This document shows, in pieces, positions 1 to 6,789 of a stretch of DNA of 16,744 bases. Under the pieces are notes generated by a model. That model ran no database searches. It saw only the letters and a program-made list of their open reading frames with translations, and was not told the origin of the DNA. The DNA is taken from NCBI GenBank assembly GCA_905215945.1, contig CAJMRZ010000013.1:1-16744 (forward strand), in the 5' to 3' direction. The position numbers were made by a program, and so were the translations under genes. Numbering within the stretch: position 1 is the first letter of the stretch; each line of letters opens with the position of its first letter. The DNA comes from an uncultured bacterium (GTDB lineage Bacteria; Actinomycetota; Coriobacteriia; Coriobacteriales; Coriobacteriaceae).

Positions 1-305
1 TTTCCCGCCACTCGTTGGGGTCTGGAGCTGACGTGAGACCGTTGCCGAAGTCCCGTTTGGAGCCGTTGCGGGACCGGTTTCGCAGCATCGTTGGTACGAC
101 CGTAGAGCCGGCTCCTACTCAGGGTCGGCACCAACGCGGGACCCGGAGCCAATGCAGCACCACAAGTGATCCAATCCTCTAGCTCACTGCCAATTCTCCT
201 GCTAGCGTGTATGACAAAGGTGAGATGGGGTAGGAAAAACGCATTACACGCGAGTGATGGGGAAAGGCCGACGTGCCCGTCCCTGTGCGGGGAGGAAGCC
301 CATCG
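1..305. other. Left intergenic region without a supportable gene
   Basis: No convincing gene was found. One frame stays open from base 3 to 182 but is Arg/Pro-rich, has no ribosome-binding site and matches no family I recognise. About 35-160 is built of degenerate short motifs around GCCGTTGC and GGGACC, in both orientations, which look like a decayed simple repeat. The last part, about 185-305, is the leader of the ABC transporter gene: a weak promoter candidate and then GGAGG at 291-295. Confidence 0.5.
187..215 (+). promoter_or_regulatory. Weak sigma-70-like promoter candidate for the ABC transporter gene
   Basis: CTGCCA (187-192) and TATGAC (210-215) each match four of six consensus bases and are 17 bp apart, about 90 bp before the ATG at 306. 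This is read by eye only, and nothing else in the leader scores better. Confidence 0.25.
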
Positions 306-3300
306 ATGCTGGAGCTCAAAGGTATTTGCAAAAGGTACGTTACCCAGTCGTTTACGCAGGTGGCGCTCGACAGCGTAAGCCTGGCTTTTCGCGATAACGA
401 GTTCGTGGCCATTCTGGGTCCCTCGGGCTCGGGTAAAACTACGATGCTCAACGTCATCGGCGGACTGGATCATTTCGATTCCGGCGACCTGCTCATCGAC
501 GGTATTTCGACCAAGGATTTTCACGATCGCGATTGGGATGCCTATCGCAATAACCGCATCGGCTTTGTGTTCCAGAGCTATAACCTCATTCCGCATCAGA
601 CCATTTTGGAAAACGTGGAGCTGGCGCTTACGCTCACGGGTGTGGGGCACGCCGAGCGCCGCCAGCGTGCGCGCGAGGCGTTGGAGAAAGTCGGCCTGGG
701 CGAGCACGTTAACAAGCGCCCGAGCCAGCTTTCGGGCGGGCAGATGCAGCGTGTGGCCATCGCCCGCGCCCTGATTAACGATCCCGAGATTGTGCTGGCC
801 GACGAGCCGACCGGCGCTTTGGATTCAACGACATCCGTACAGGTCATGGATCTGCTCAAAGACGTGGCGCGCGACCGCCTGGTTATTATGGTCACGCACA
901 ATCCCGAGCTGGCGTACCAATACGCCACGCGCATCGTCAACCTGGCGGACGGTAAGATCACCGACGATTCCGACCCTTTCGATGTCGCTGACGCCACGCG
1001 CCGCGAGGCCAAGCCTACGCGCAAAACCTCGATGAGCTTTGTGACGGCGCTGGGGCTTTCTGCCCGCAACCTCATGACCAAGAAGGGTCGCACGGCCATG
1101 ACTGCTTTTGCGGGCTCGATTGGCATTATCGGCATTGCGGCGATTCTGGCGCTGTCCAACGGCGTAAACGGCTACATCAAAAAGGTCGAGGAGGATACGC
1201 TCTCGAGCTACCCGCTTACGATCTCCAGGCAGGACTACGACCTGTCGTCCATGATGGGCGGGCAGGGGGCCACGGATGACGAGGCGTCCAACGGCGAGGA
1301 TTCGTCCGACGACGGTACCGACGGCAAGGCTCAGGGAACCGATAAGATTCCCGTGGTCACGGCCGTAAAGGATATGTTTGCGAGCGTTAAGTCCAACGAC
1401 ATGACGAGCTTTAAGGCATGGCTTGACGACGGCGGCGATGGTATCGACAAAGAGGTCAACGCCATCCAGTATGGCTACGGCGTGACGCCAGTTGTCTATC
1501 GTTCGAGTAAGGGTGACGAGAAGCCCGTCCGGCTGGTGCCCAACGCTATGACCGAGGCCATGAGCGGAGGCGCAAGTTCGGCGGCAACGGTGAGCATGGA
1601 ATCCATGGGAACCTCGGTCTTTAACGAGATGATCGACGACCAGAGTCTGCTCGACAGCCAGTACGATGTCGTCGCTGGCCATTGGCCTACGTCCGCCAAC
1701 GAAGCCGTGATGGTGCTTTCGAGCCGTGGCACGGTGGGCGATTACACGCTCTACAGCATCGGTGCGCTGGATATTGATGAGCTCAATGACCTGGTTAACA
1801 GCGCCATGGCGGCCGACGGTGGGGTCGAAACGCCCGAGACCGGCACCGACTTTACCTACGACGATGCGCTGTCCACGACGTTTAAGGTGCTGTCGCCGGC
1901 CGATGCCTATCGCAAAAACGAAGAGACCGGCATGTGGACCGATATGTCTGGCGACGCCGACTTTATGTCCGCCAAGGTTGCCGACGGTATCGACGTGCAC
2001 ATTGTGGGCGTGGTGCGACCCAACGAGACGGCCAACGCGAGCGCGTTGTCCCCGGGCATTGCCTACACGCATGCGCTGACTCGCCAGCTTATGGAGCGCG
2101 CCGCCGATTCGCAGATTGTGCAGGAGCAACTCGCCCACCCCGAGACGGATGTCTTTACGGGCAAGTCTTTCGATGAGCTGCAGTGCGAGGCCAAACAAGG
2201 CGTGGATCTGGGCAGTATGTTCAGCGTGGATGAGGCGGCGCTGAAGAGCGCGTTCTCGTTCGATACGCCTGCGCTCTCAGGTGCGGCGGGCGGTATGGAC
2301 CTGTCGGGTCTTGACTTGTCCGGGCTGGACATTGACCTTTCGGACGTTGGCAAGGATATCGACTTCAGCGACATCATGGCAAAAGCACCGGCCCCAGATT
2401 TCTCGGGTGTCTTCGATGGGTTGGAGCTTACACCCGAGCAGATGCAGCAGGTGGGAACGCTTGCCAACCAGCTGTTTGAGGGCTTTCTGCAATCTGATCA
2501 GTTTAGGGCACTGTCGCCCGAAGATCTTAGGGACGCGTCAAAGCTCGCTGCCGCATTCTCGACGTATCTTGAGAATGATGCCGCAGCCCAGCAATACCTG
2601 GCTCAGCTCAAGGCACTCGGCGGCGATGCCCTGGCCGAGCGCCTGCAACAGGCGATGACCGACTATGTGCAAAAGCAGCTGGCTCCGTATCTGCAGCAGG
2701 CTATGGATCAGGTGATGAAGGCGATCAGCGAGCAGATAGCATCGACGGTATCGTCCCAGCTCAAGGCGGGCGCGGCAGGGCTCATGGCAGGGCTCATGGA
2801 CCAGATGGCGACACAGATGTCTTCGAGTTTTGCCAACCTGGCGAGCGCCATGCACGTGGATGCGAGTGCCTTTGCTCGTGCCATCCATTTCAACATGGAC
2901 GCCGAGGATCTGAGTTCGCTCATGATGAGCTATGCCAAGGCGTCGAAGCTCACCTACGACAACAATCTGACCACGTTGGGCTATGCGGATGAGGCGGACC
3001 CCATCTCGGTTAAGATTTTCCCGCGCGACTTTGAGGCCAAGGAGCGCGTACTCGATCACATCGATGCGTACAACAAGCAGGTCAAAGCCGCTGGCCATGA
3101 TGATCGGGCAATTTCGTACACCGACTACATGGGCATCATCATGGGTTCGGTGACCGACATCGTGAACACCATCAGCTTGGTGCTCATCGCATTCGTGAGT
3201 ATCAGCCTGGTGGTGAGCTCCATCATGATCGGCATCATCACCTACATCAGCGTGCTGGAACGCAAAAAGGAGATTGGCATCCTGCGCGCGATCGGCGCGT

Positions 3301-3572
3301 CGAAGCGCAACGTGGCCAACGTATTCAATGCCGAGACATGTATCGAGGGCCTCATTGCCGGCGTCTTTGCTATTGTCGTCGTGGTGGCCGTGAGCTTTCC
3401 GGTTAATGCCTGGGCGCTTGCTGCCAAACAGGTACCCAATCTGATGAGCCTGCCCGTGCAGGATGCGCTGGTGCTCATCGCGATTTCGGTGCTGCTGACG
3501 GTTGTCGCTGGCCTGCTGCCGGCCCGTAGCGCATCCAAAAAGGATCCCGTGGAAGCCCTGCGCTCCGAATAA
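306..3572 (+). CDS. Fused MacB-type ABC transporter: ATPase plus FtsX-like permease with a giant extracellular domain
   Basis: The 1088-residue protein joins an ABC ATPase to a permease of the MacB/FtsX/LolE type. ATPase (about 1-225): Walker A GPSGSGKT at 38-45, Q-loop Q90, signature LSGGQMQRV at 142-150, Walker B IVLADEPTG at 162-170, switch His198. One TM lies at about 265-285. An extracellular region of about 660 residues follows, then three C-terminal TMs (about 955-984, 1016-1038, 1053-1076) with the family's coupling segment ERKKEIGILRAIGAS after the first. The extracellular part is much longer than in MacB. It has an acidic low-complexity stretch (about 315-355), a DLSGLD repeat near 665 and a long Gln/Ala-rich, probably helical segment (about 735-860). 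ATG 306 was chosen over an in-frame GTG at 273 because GGAGG lies at 291-295 and the residues from 306 start the ABC fold. MacB-type pumps use ATP for mechanotransmission at the membrane; the substrate here is unknown. Confidence 0.9.
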   Translation: MLELKGICKRYVTQSFTQVALDSVSLAFRDNEFVAILGPSGSGKTTMLNVIGGLDHFDSGDLLIDGISTKDFHDRDWDAYRNNRIGFVFQSYNLIPHQTILENVELALTLTGVGHAERRQRAREALEKVGLGEHVNKRPSQLSGGQMQRVAIARALINDPEIVLADEPTGALDSTTSVQVMDLLKDVARDRLVIMVTHNPELAYQYATRIVNLADGKITDDSDPFDVADATRREAKPTRKTSMSFVTALGLSARNLMTKKGRTAMTAFAGSIGIIGIAAILALSNGVNGYIKKVEEDTLSSYPLTISRQDYDLSSMMGGQGATDDEASNGEDSSDDGTDGKAQGTDKIPVVTAVKDMFASVKSNDMTSFKAWLDDGGDGIDKEVNAIQYGYGVTPVVYRSSKGDEKPVRLVPNAMTEAMSGGASSAATVSMESMGTSVFNEMIDDQSLLDSQYDVVAGHWPTSANEAVMVLSSRGTVGDYTLYSIGALDIDELNDLVNSAMAADGGVETPETGTDFTYDDALSTTFKVLSPADAYRKNEETGMWTDMSGDADFMSAKVADGIDVHIVGVVRPNETANASALSPGIAYTHALTRQLMERAADSQIVQEQLAHPETDVFTGKSFDELQCEAKQGVDLGSMFSVDEAALKSAFSFDTPALSGAAGGMDLSGLDLSGLDIDLSDVGKDIDFSDIMAKAPAPDFSGVFDGLELTPEQMQQVGTLANQLFEGFLQSDQFRALSPEDLRDASKLAAAFSTYLENDAAAQQYLAQLKALGGDALAERLQQAMTDYVQKQLAPYLQQAMDQVMKAISEQIASTVSSQLKAGAAGLMAGLMDQMATQMSSSFANLASAMHVDASAFARAIHFNMDAEDLSSLMMSYAKASKLTYDNNLTTLGYADEADPISVKIFPRDFEAKERVLDHIDAYNKQVKAAGHDDRAISYTDYMGIIMGSVTDIVNTISLVLIAFVSISLVVSSIMIGIITYISVLERKKEIGILRAIGASKRNVANVFNAETCIEGLIAGVFAIVVVVAVSFPVNAWALAAKQVPNLMSLPVQDALVLIAISVLLTVVAGLLPARSASKKDPVEALRSE

Positions 3573-3601
3573 TGCGACAAAAGGGTTGTTCCTTTGTCAC
3601 A
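3573..3601. repeat. Imperfect hairpin of the TTCCTTTGTCAC type after the ABC gene
   Basis: GACAAAAGG (3576-3584) pairs with CCTTTGTC (3591-3598) with one bulged A. It sits directly after the ABC stop codon. There is no T-run, so it is not a classical intrinsic terminator. The right half, TTCCTTTGTCACAT, recurs exactly at 5438-5451. Confidence 0.5.
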
Positions 3602-3622
3602 TTGAGACCCTTGCGAAATCGG

Positions 3623-3798
3623 GGTCTAATACTTTTCCGAGAAGTGAGCGAGTCAAAATGGACCCCCGAAGCGCTAACACTTATTGAAGGCGGTTTCCTG
3701 CGGTTTTGATTGTTAAATCCTGCGGTTTTGGCGTCAGAAAATGTCGATGCTTCGGGGGTCAAAAAACGGTCGTTCACTTCTTGGAAAAGTATTAGACC
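3623..3798 (+). repeat. Hairpin-forming dispersed element, copy 1 (50-nt arms, 76-nt loop)
   Basis: Arms 3623-3672 and 3749-3798 are reverse complements at 40 of 50 positions; seven of the ten mismatches cluster in one internal bulge. The outermost 16 bp pair perfectly. The 76-nt loop (3673-3748) holds TCCTGCGGTTTTG twice, at 3696-3708 and 3718-3730 (22-nt period). The reverse complement of copy 2 (5154-5335) aligns to it with no gap in the loop, at about 70% identity by hand, and with the same arm core (TTTTCC, GAAGTGA, GGACCC). The outermost 10 bp are not shared with copy 2, although they are complementary within this copy. No coding capacity is seen. It lies 46 bp beyond the stop codon of the membrane-protein gene and could act as its terminator; this role is inferred. 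Confidence 0.85.
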
Positions 3799-3844
3799 TC
3801 GAGATATAGACGATGTTCGCGAGCGGCAATTAGAGCGTAAGCCT

Positions 3845-4978
3845 TTAGTTCTTCTTTGCAGAGAGCATGAGCCTAATTTCCGGATGGGTGTATTCGTCGA
3901 ACTCTTCTTTGGGCTCGGTGTCAAAGGCGTAGTACGACCTGATGGATTCGCCCTCCGTCTCGATGCTGATTTCTTCATATAGGGAGCCGGCTAAAAATGC
4001 CTGCTTAAATTCATCCGACAGGCTGCACGGCGTGAGGAGGCCCGGTGTGGCAACGGAAACGTCCAGCCCATTGAGCGGGGCACAGAGCGTCGCGATATCC
4101 TGCTCGGCGCGGGCGAGGTTGTCTGCAAGGCTTGCCTCGGGGTCGATCTGACTGACGTAATCGACGTCCGTGAGCGTGCCGTCTACATCAAAAGAAAGGT
4201 AGATATAGGCTGCTTGAGCGCCGAGGTCATTATCGCGTAGATAGCCGATTATGCGGTAGCCGTAGTCGTGATACGACTCGTATGGGTCGTCTGCTGCGAC
4301 GCGTTCGCACACGGGCTCCAAGGCATCTTGCGCGATGGCGAGCTGCTCGGCGGCTGCAGCCTTTCTTACCTGAAGCGCGTTATTTCCCTGGACAAACTGC
4401 GGGATGTAGACGCCAAGCAGCACAATGGCGGGCACCACCGCGAGAGCTATGATCTGCTTCTTGACGCTTGGAATCGTCACGCCGTATGCATTTGCCATGG
4501 CCTCGGCATTGCTCGAGGTCTCGGCTAGCACGTCTGCCGCCGTGGCGACTGCCCCTACGGCGCCGGCGACCTCGGCGGCACCGCCCAGGTTGCGCGCGAG
4601 ATCGTTATCGCTGTTCTTGAGCAGGCGGCCGGCAGCTTGCGTGGCAAGCACGCCGGCGACCTCCGCGGAACGGTCCTTGTTGGTCTGGGCTACCGCGAGC
4701 CTGCTCTGCAGCTCCTTCCACTGTTTGCCCTGCATTCCAAAGCGCGGCGCAAGAGCGCAATAGCAAAAGATGGCGAGTTCGATTACGGTGAGTGCGATGG
4801 CGGTATATATGCCCGCGGGTTGGAATTCCTTTTGGTGGAACGCGATATCGTTGATCATTTGGAGCGGCAACATCAACAGGCATGCTACGAACGACATGAC
4901 GAGTGCGGTCGCTGCGATCTTGGGGTATGTGCAGTACCGCTGTATGCGTTTCTTTTCTTGTTCGGTGAGTTGCTGCAT
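3845..4978 (-). CDS. Orphan membrane protein with three predicted TM segments and a C-terminal extracytoplasmic domain
   Basis: I do not recognise a family for this 377-residue protein. It has a polar N-terminus, TM segments at about 21-41 and 57-76, a roughly 100-residue Ala-rich cytoplasmic or membrane-surface segment with possible amphipathic helices (about 90-165), TM3 at about 176-196, and a soluble C-terminal domain of about 180 residues, acidic, with three cysteines (C224, C299, C318). If the N-terminus is inside, the C-terminal domain faces outward. The ATG at 4978 has GAGG four bases upstream. An in-frame GTG at 5020 would add 14 residues; it has no Shine-Dalgarno but lies 7 bp after a TATACT box, so a leaderless form is possible. 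The gene stands alone on its strand, flanked by inverted copies of the 176-182 bp repeat, which suggests it may be an acquired or mobile cargo. That is inference. Coding character resembles its neighbours. Confidence 0.75.
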   Translation of the reverse strand: MQQLTEQEKKRIQRYCTYPKIAATALVMSFVACLLMLPLQMINDIAFHQKEFQPAGIYTAIALTVIELAIFCYCALAPRFGMQGKQWKELQSRLAVAQTNKDRSAEVAGVLATQAAGRLLKNSDNDLARNLGGAAEVAGAVGAVATAADVLAETSSNAEAMANAYGVTIPSVKKQIIALAVVPAIVLLGVYIPQFVQGNNALQVRKAAAAEQLAIAQDALEPVCERVAADDPYESYHDYGYRIIGYLRDNDLGAQAAYIYLSFDVDGTLTDVDYVSQIDPEASLADNLARAEQDIATLCAPLNGLDVSVATPGLLTPCSLSDEFKQAFLAGSLYEEISIETEGESIRSYYAFDTEPKEEFDEYTHPEIRLMLSAKKN

Positions 4979-5027
4979 GGGGCCTCGACTCTCATCGTTT
5001 TTCGGGGGCGATGCGCACACGCTCTTG

Positions 5028-5033
5028 AGTATA
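5028..5033 (-). promoter_or_regulatory. TATACT -10 box candidate for the orphan membrane-protein gene
   Basis: On the minus strand TATACT (5 of 6 consensus) is followed by 7 nt and then the in-frame GTG at 5020, or by a 49-nt leader to the ATG at 4978. No good -35 box is present. The remaining stretch from about 5034 to 5153 shows nothing else recognisable. Confidence 0.35.
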
Positions 5034-5153
5034 GATGAGTGAAGGACGTCTGTTGTTCATATAGCGGTCAACAGCGTGCTGTTGGTGGTCGTTTGATCGC
5101 GAACGTCGTCTTTTGGAGCATGAAGCCGCTGCCGATGCCCGCAAACAGCAAAT

Positions 5154-5335
5154 CGAAGGTGAATGGTTTCCCGAGAAGTGAACGACCTAATTTGGACCCC
5201 TGAAGCACCCACGTTTTTCGACGCTAAAACCGCAGGATTTGAGTGATAAAACCGCAGGAATTGGCCTTCCAAAAGTGTCGATGCATCGAGGGTCCGATTT
5301 CACTCGTTCACTTCGCGGAAAACCATTCACCTTCG
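5154..5335 (-). repeat. Hairpin-forming dispersed element, copy 2 (53-nt arms, 76-nt loop), inverted relative to copy 1
   Basis: Arms 5154-5206 and 5283-5335 are reverse complements at about 43 of 53 positions, with the outermost 16 bp perfect. The loop (5207-5282) is 76 nt, exactly as in copy 1. It contains AAAACCGCAGGA at 5226-5237 and 5248-5259, again with a 22-nt period; this is the reverse complement of the copy 1 box. The outer 13 bp, starting CGAAGGTGAATGG, are unrelated to those of copy 1 but perfectly complementary within this copy. It lies upstream of the orphan membrane-protein gene, so the gene sits between two inverted copies. Confidence 0.85.
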
Positions 5336-5385
5336 TTGTATGAGGCGCCGGATGGAAGGGTGATTATCGTCAAGCTGCTGCCTCT

Positions 5386-5418
5386 GCCTTGTGAATCATC
5401 TGGAGCACAAGGCATAAT
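5386..5418 (+). promoter_or_regulatory. Promoter candidate for the dihydrouridine synthase gene overlapping an 8-bp inverted repeat
   Basis: TTGTGA (5389-5394) and CATAAT (5413-5418) are 18 bp apart. The same stretch carries a perfect inverted repeat, GCCTTGTG (5386-5393), 12 nt, CACAAGGC (5406-5413), which covers the -35 box and touches the -10 box. This is the geometry of a repressor operator. It could instead be an RNA hairpin terminating something upstream, but there is no T-run. Confidence 0.4.
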
Positions 5419-5421
5419 GCA

Positions 5422-5451
5422 TGTAACAAGGGGGCGGTTCCTTTGTCACAT
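5422..5451. repeat. Imperfect hairpin of the TTCCTTTGTCAC type in the dus leader
   Basis: TGTAACAAGG (5422-5431) pairs imperfectly with CCTTTGTCACA (5440-5450). It shares TTCCTTTGTCACAT with the hairpin at 3573-3601. If the promoter candidate just upstream is real, this hairpin is transcribed in the 5' leader of the dihydrouridine synthase mRNA. Confidence 0.45.
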
Positions 5452-5474
5452 CCGCTGATATGAGAGAAGAGTAG

Positions 5475-6428
5475 ATGATTCTTTCGCTTGCCCCTATGGA
5501 GGGGATTACCGGGCATGTGTTCCGTCGCGTGCATGCGGAGTGCTTCGGTGCGCTCGATTGTTATTACACGCCGTTTTTGCCGCCGCCGCGGGTGGGAAAC
5601 CGCTTTGGCGGCAAGGCGTTTAAGGAGATCGATCCTGCCAATAACCAGGGGCTTAACGTAGTGCCTCAGCTGATGTCCAAGAACGCGGACGAGTTTGTGT
5701 GGGCGGCACAGGTGCTCGCCGACATGGGCTATCGCGAGGTCAATCTCAACTTGGGTTGCCCCTCGGGGACGGTTGTCGCCAAGGGCAAGGGCTCGGGTTT
5801 CTTGCGTAATCTCGACGAACTTGAGGTGTTCTTGAGCGACGTGTGCGAACGCTCGCCGTTGCCGGTATCGGTCAAGACCAGGCTGGGGCTGGAGAGTGAC
5901 GACGAATACGAGCGCGTGCTCGATCTGTATTGCCGCATACCGTTGGCAGAGCTGATCGTGCACCCGCGCGTACAAAAGGACCGCTATACGGGCACGCCGC
6001 GCAAGGAGTTTTATGGCGAGACGCTGGAGCGCGCACCGTTTCCGGTGGCATACAACGGCGATATTTTTGATCTTGAGGACATGGATGCGCTGGTTGAGGC
6101 CTATCCCGGTACACGCCATGTGATGCTGGGGCGTGGCTTGCTTGCGAACCCCGCGCTGGCTCGCATGGTCAAGGGCGGTCCTGCTGCCACAGCAGCCGAG
6201 CTGCAGCGTTTCCACGACACGCTGTTCGCGGCCTATGCAGAAGAGATTGGCGGCAATGCGGTCTTTCGCATGAAGGAGTGGTGGTTCTACGCCAAGTGCG
6301 CTTTTGCCGACCCCGCTACCGTTCACAAGCTCGTACGTAAGACCAAAAAGGTCGACGAATACCGTGCCGCCGTCGATCGCGTCTTTCGCGAGCAGCCACT
6401 TGCACCCATAGCCCGCTTCCACGGCTAG
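5475..6428 (+). CDS. dus: tRNA-dihydrouridine synthase family protein
   Basis: This is an FMN- and NADPH-dependent enzyme reducing uridine to dihydrouridine in the D-loop (or other loops) of tRNA. The 317-residue length is typical of Dus proteins. Seen in order: an N-terminal LAPMEGITGHVFR segment (FMN-binding strand), NLGCPSG at 92-98 with the likely catalytic Cys95, KGKGSGFL at 103-110, VSVKTRLG at 131-138 (Lys134), VHPR at 162-165, YNGDI at 193-197 and MLGRGLLANP at 217-226 (phosphate binding), then a helical C-terminal tRNA-binding domain. The start ATG has only a weak purine-rich GAGAAGAG before it. It is transcribed alone; an 18-bp perfect hairpin follows the stop codon. Which Dus subfamily (A, B or C-like) it belongs to cannot be settled by eye. 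Confidence 0.92.
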   Translation: MILSLAPMEGITGHVFRRVHAECFGALDCYYTPFLPPPRVGNRFGGKAFKEIDPANNQGLNVVPQLMSKNADEFVWAAQVLADMGYREVNLNLGCPSGTVVAKGKGSGFLRNLDELEVFLSDVCERSPLPVSVKTRLGLESDDEYERVLDLYCRIPLAELIVHPRVQKDRYTGTPRKEFYGETLERAPFPVAYNGDIFDLEDMDALVEAYPGTRHVMLGRGLLANPALARMVKGGPAATAAELQRFHDTLFAAYAEEIGGNAVFRMKEWWFYAKCAFADPATVHKLVRKTKKVDEYRAAVDRVFREQPLAPIARFHG

Positions 6429-6431
6429 TTG

Positions 6432-6483
6432 GTCGTTGGGGACGTTCTTTAACGACTAGTCATTTAAGAACGTCCCCAACGAC
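6432..6483. terminator. Perfect 18-bp palindrome between convergent genes, candidate bidirectional terminator
   Basis: Arms 6432-6449 and 6466-6483 are perfect reverse complements around a 16-nt loop. It lies 3 bp after the dus stop and 9 bp after the stop of the convergent glutaredoxin gene. There is no T-run on either strand, so termination is inferred from position and stem strength. The core GGGGACGTTCTT relates it to other palindromes of the window. Confidence 0.6.
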
Positions 6484-6492
6484 TATGTTGCA

Positions 6493-6738
6493 CTAGAGCA
6501 GGTTCTTCTGTGCCCATGCGATGATGTCGCTCGATTCGTAGAGTGGCTTGCCGTCGATGAACAGGCAGGGAACCTGGCGTTTTCCGCCGACGGCGATGAG
6601 CGTCTGCTCGGCATCGGGGTCGGTCGAGATGTTGCGCTCAGGGATGGTCACGCCGTTATCGGCCAAAAAGCGCTTGACCTTTATGCAATACGGGCAGCCG
6701 GTCATAACGAATAGCACGAGCTCATGATCAGTAGCCAT
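6493..6738 (-). CDS. Glutaredoxin-like thiol-disulfide oxidoreductase
   Basis: A small, cytoplasmic 81-residue thioredoxin-fold protein, the usual length for class I glutaredoxins or NrdH/YruB-like redoxins. It has the dithiol active site CPYC at 15-18 after a beta strand (LVLFVMTG), the cis-proline segment QVPCLFI at 55-61 and the C-terminal GKPLYESSDIIAWA helix region. It would reduce disulfides or glutathione/bacillithiol/mycothiol mixed disulfides; the electron donor is unknown. The ATG at 6738 is preceded by TTGGAGA with good spacing; an upstream in-frame start at 6777 adds 13 residues that do not look like a redoxin. It begins 51 bp after the regulator gene ends on the same strand, so the two are probably co-transcribed, which hints at a redox or drug-stress role. 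Confidence 0.9.
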   Translation of the reverse strand: MATDHELVLFVMTGCPYCIKVKRFLADNGVTIPERNISTDPDAEQTLIAVGGKRQVPCLFIDGKPLYESSDIIAWAQKNLL

Positions 6739-6789
6739 AGGTCTCCAATCGGTTGAGGTTTTGATTGAAATACCCAAAGCCGCCGCGGT

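Noticed and set aside
1..91. Possible divergent gene starting with ATG at 91 on the minus strand and leaving the window
   Set aside because: About 30 open codons only, no ribosome-binding site, in a repeat-like region; not enough to call.
825..2198. Long minus-strand open frame (457 codons) inside the ABC transporter gene
   Set aside because: It is fully antisense to a gene with clear ABC motifs, has His/Arg/Val-rich shadow composition and no ribosome-binding site. It is a product of high-GC codon bias.
3623..3798. Retron-like or group II-like noncoding RNA, because of terminal complementary arms
   Set aside because: No reverse transcriptase is encoded in the window and the presence of two copies fits a dispersed element better.
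3475..3978. Minus-strand open frame crossing hairpin copy 1
   Set aside because: It overlaps the ABC gene end, the hairpin element and the end of the orphan gene; composition is Ser/Arg-rich shadow.
3623..5335. CRISPR array or insertion sequence
   Set aside because: Only two inverted copies, no regular spacers, no transposase frame inside or between them.
5370..6422. Minus-strand open frame of 350 codons over dus
   Set aside because: Antisense shadow of the dihydrouridine synthase gene; no family motif.
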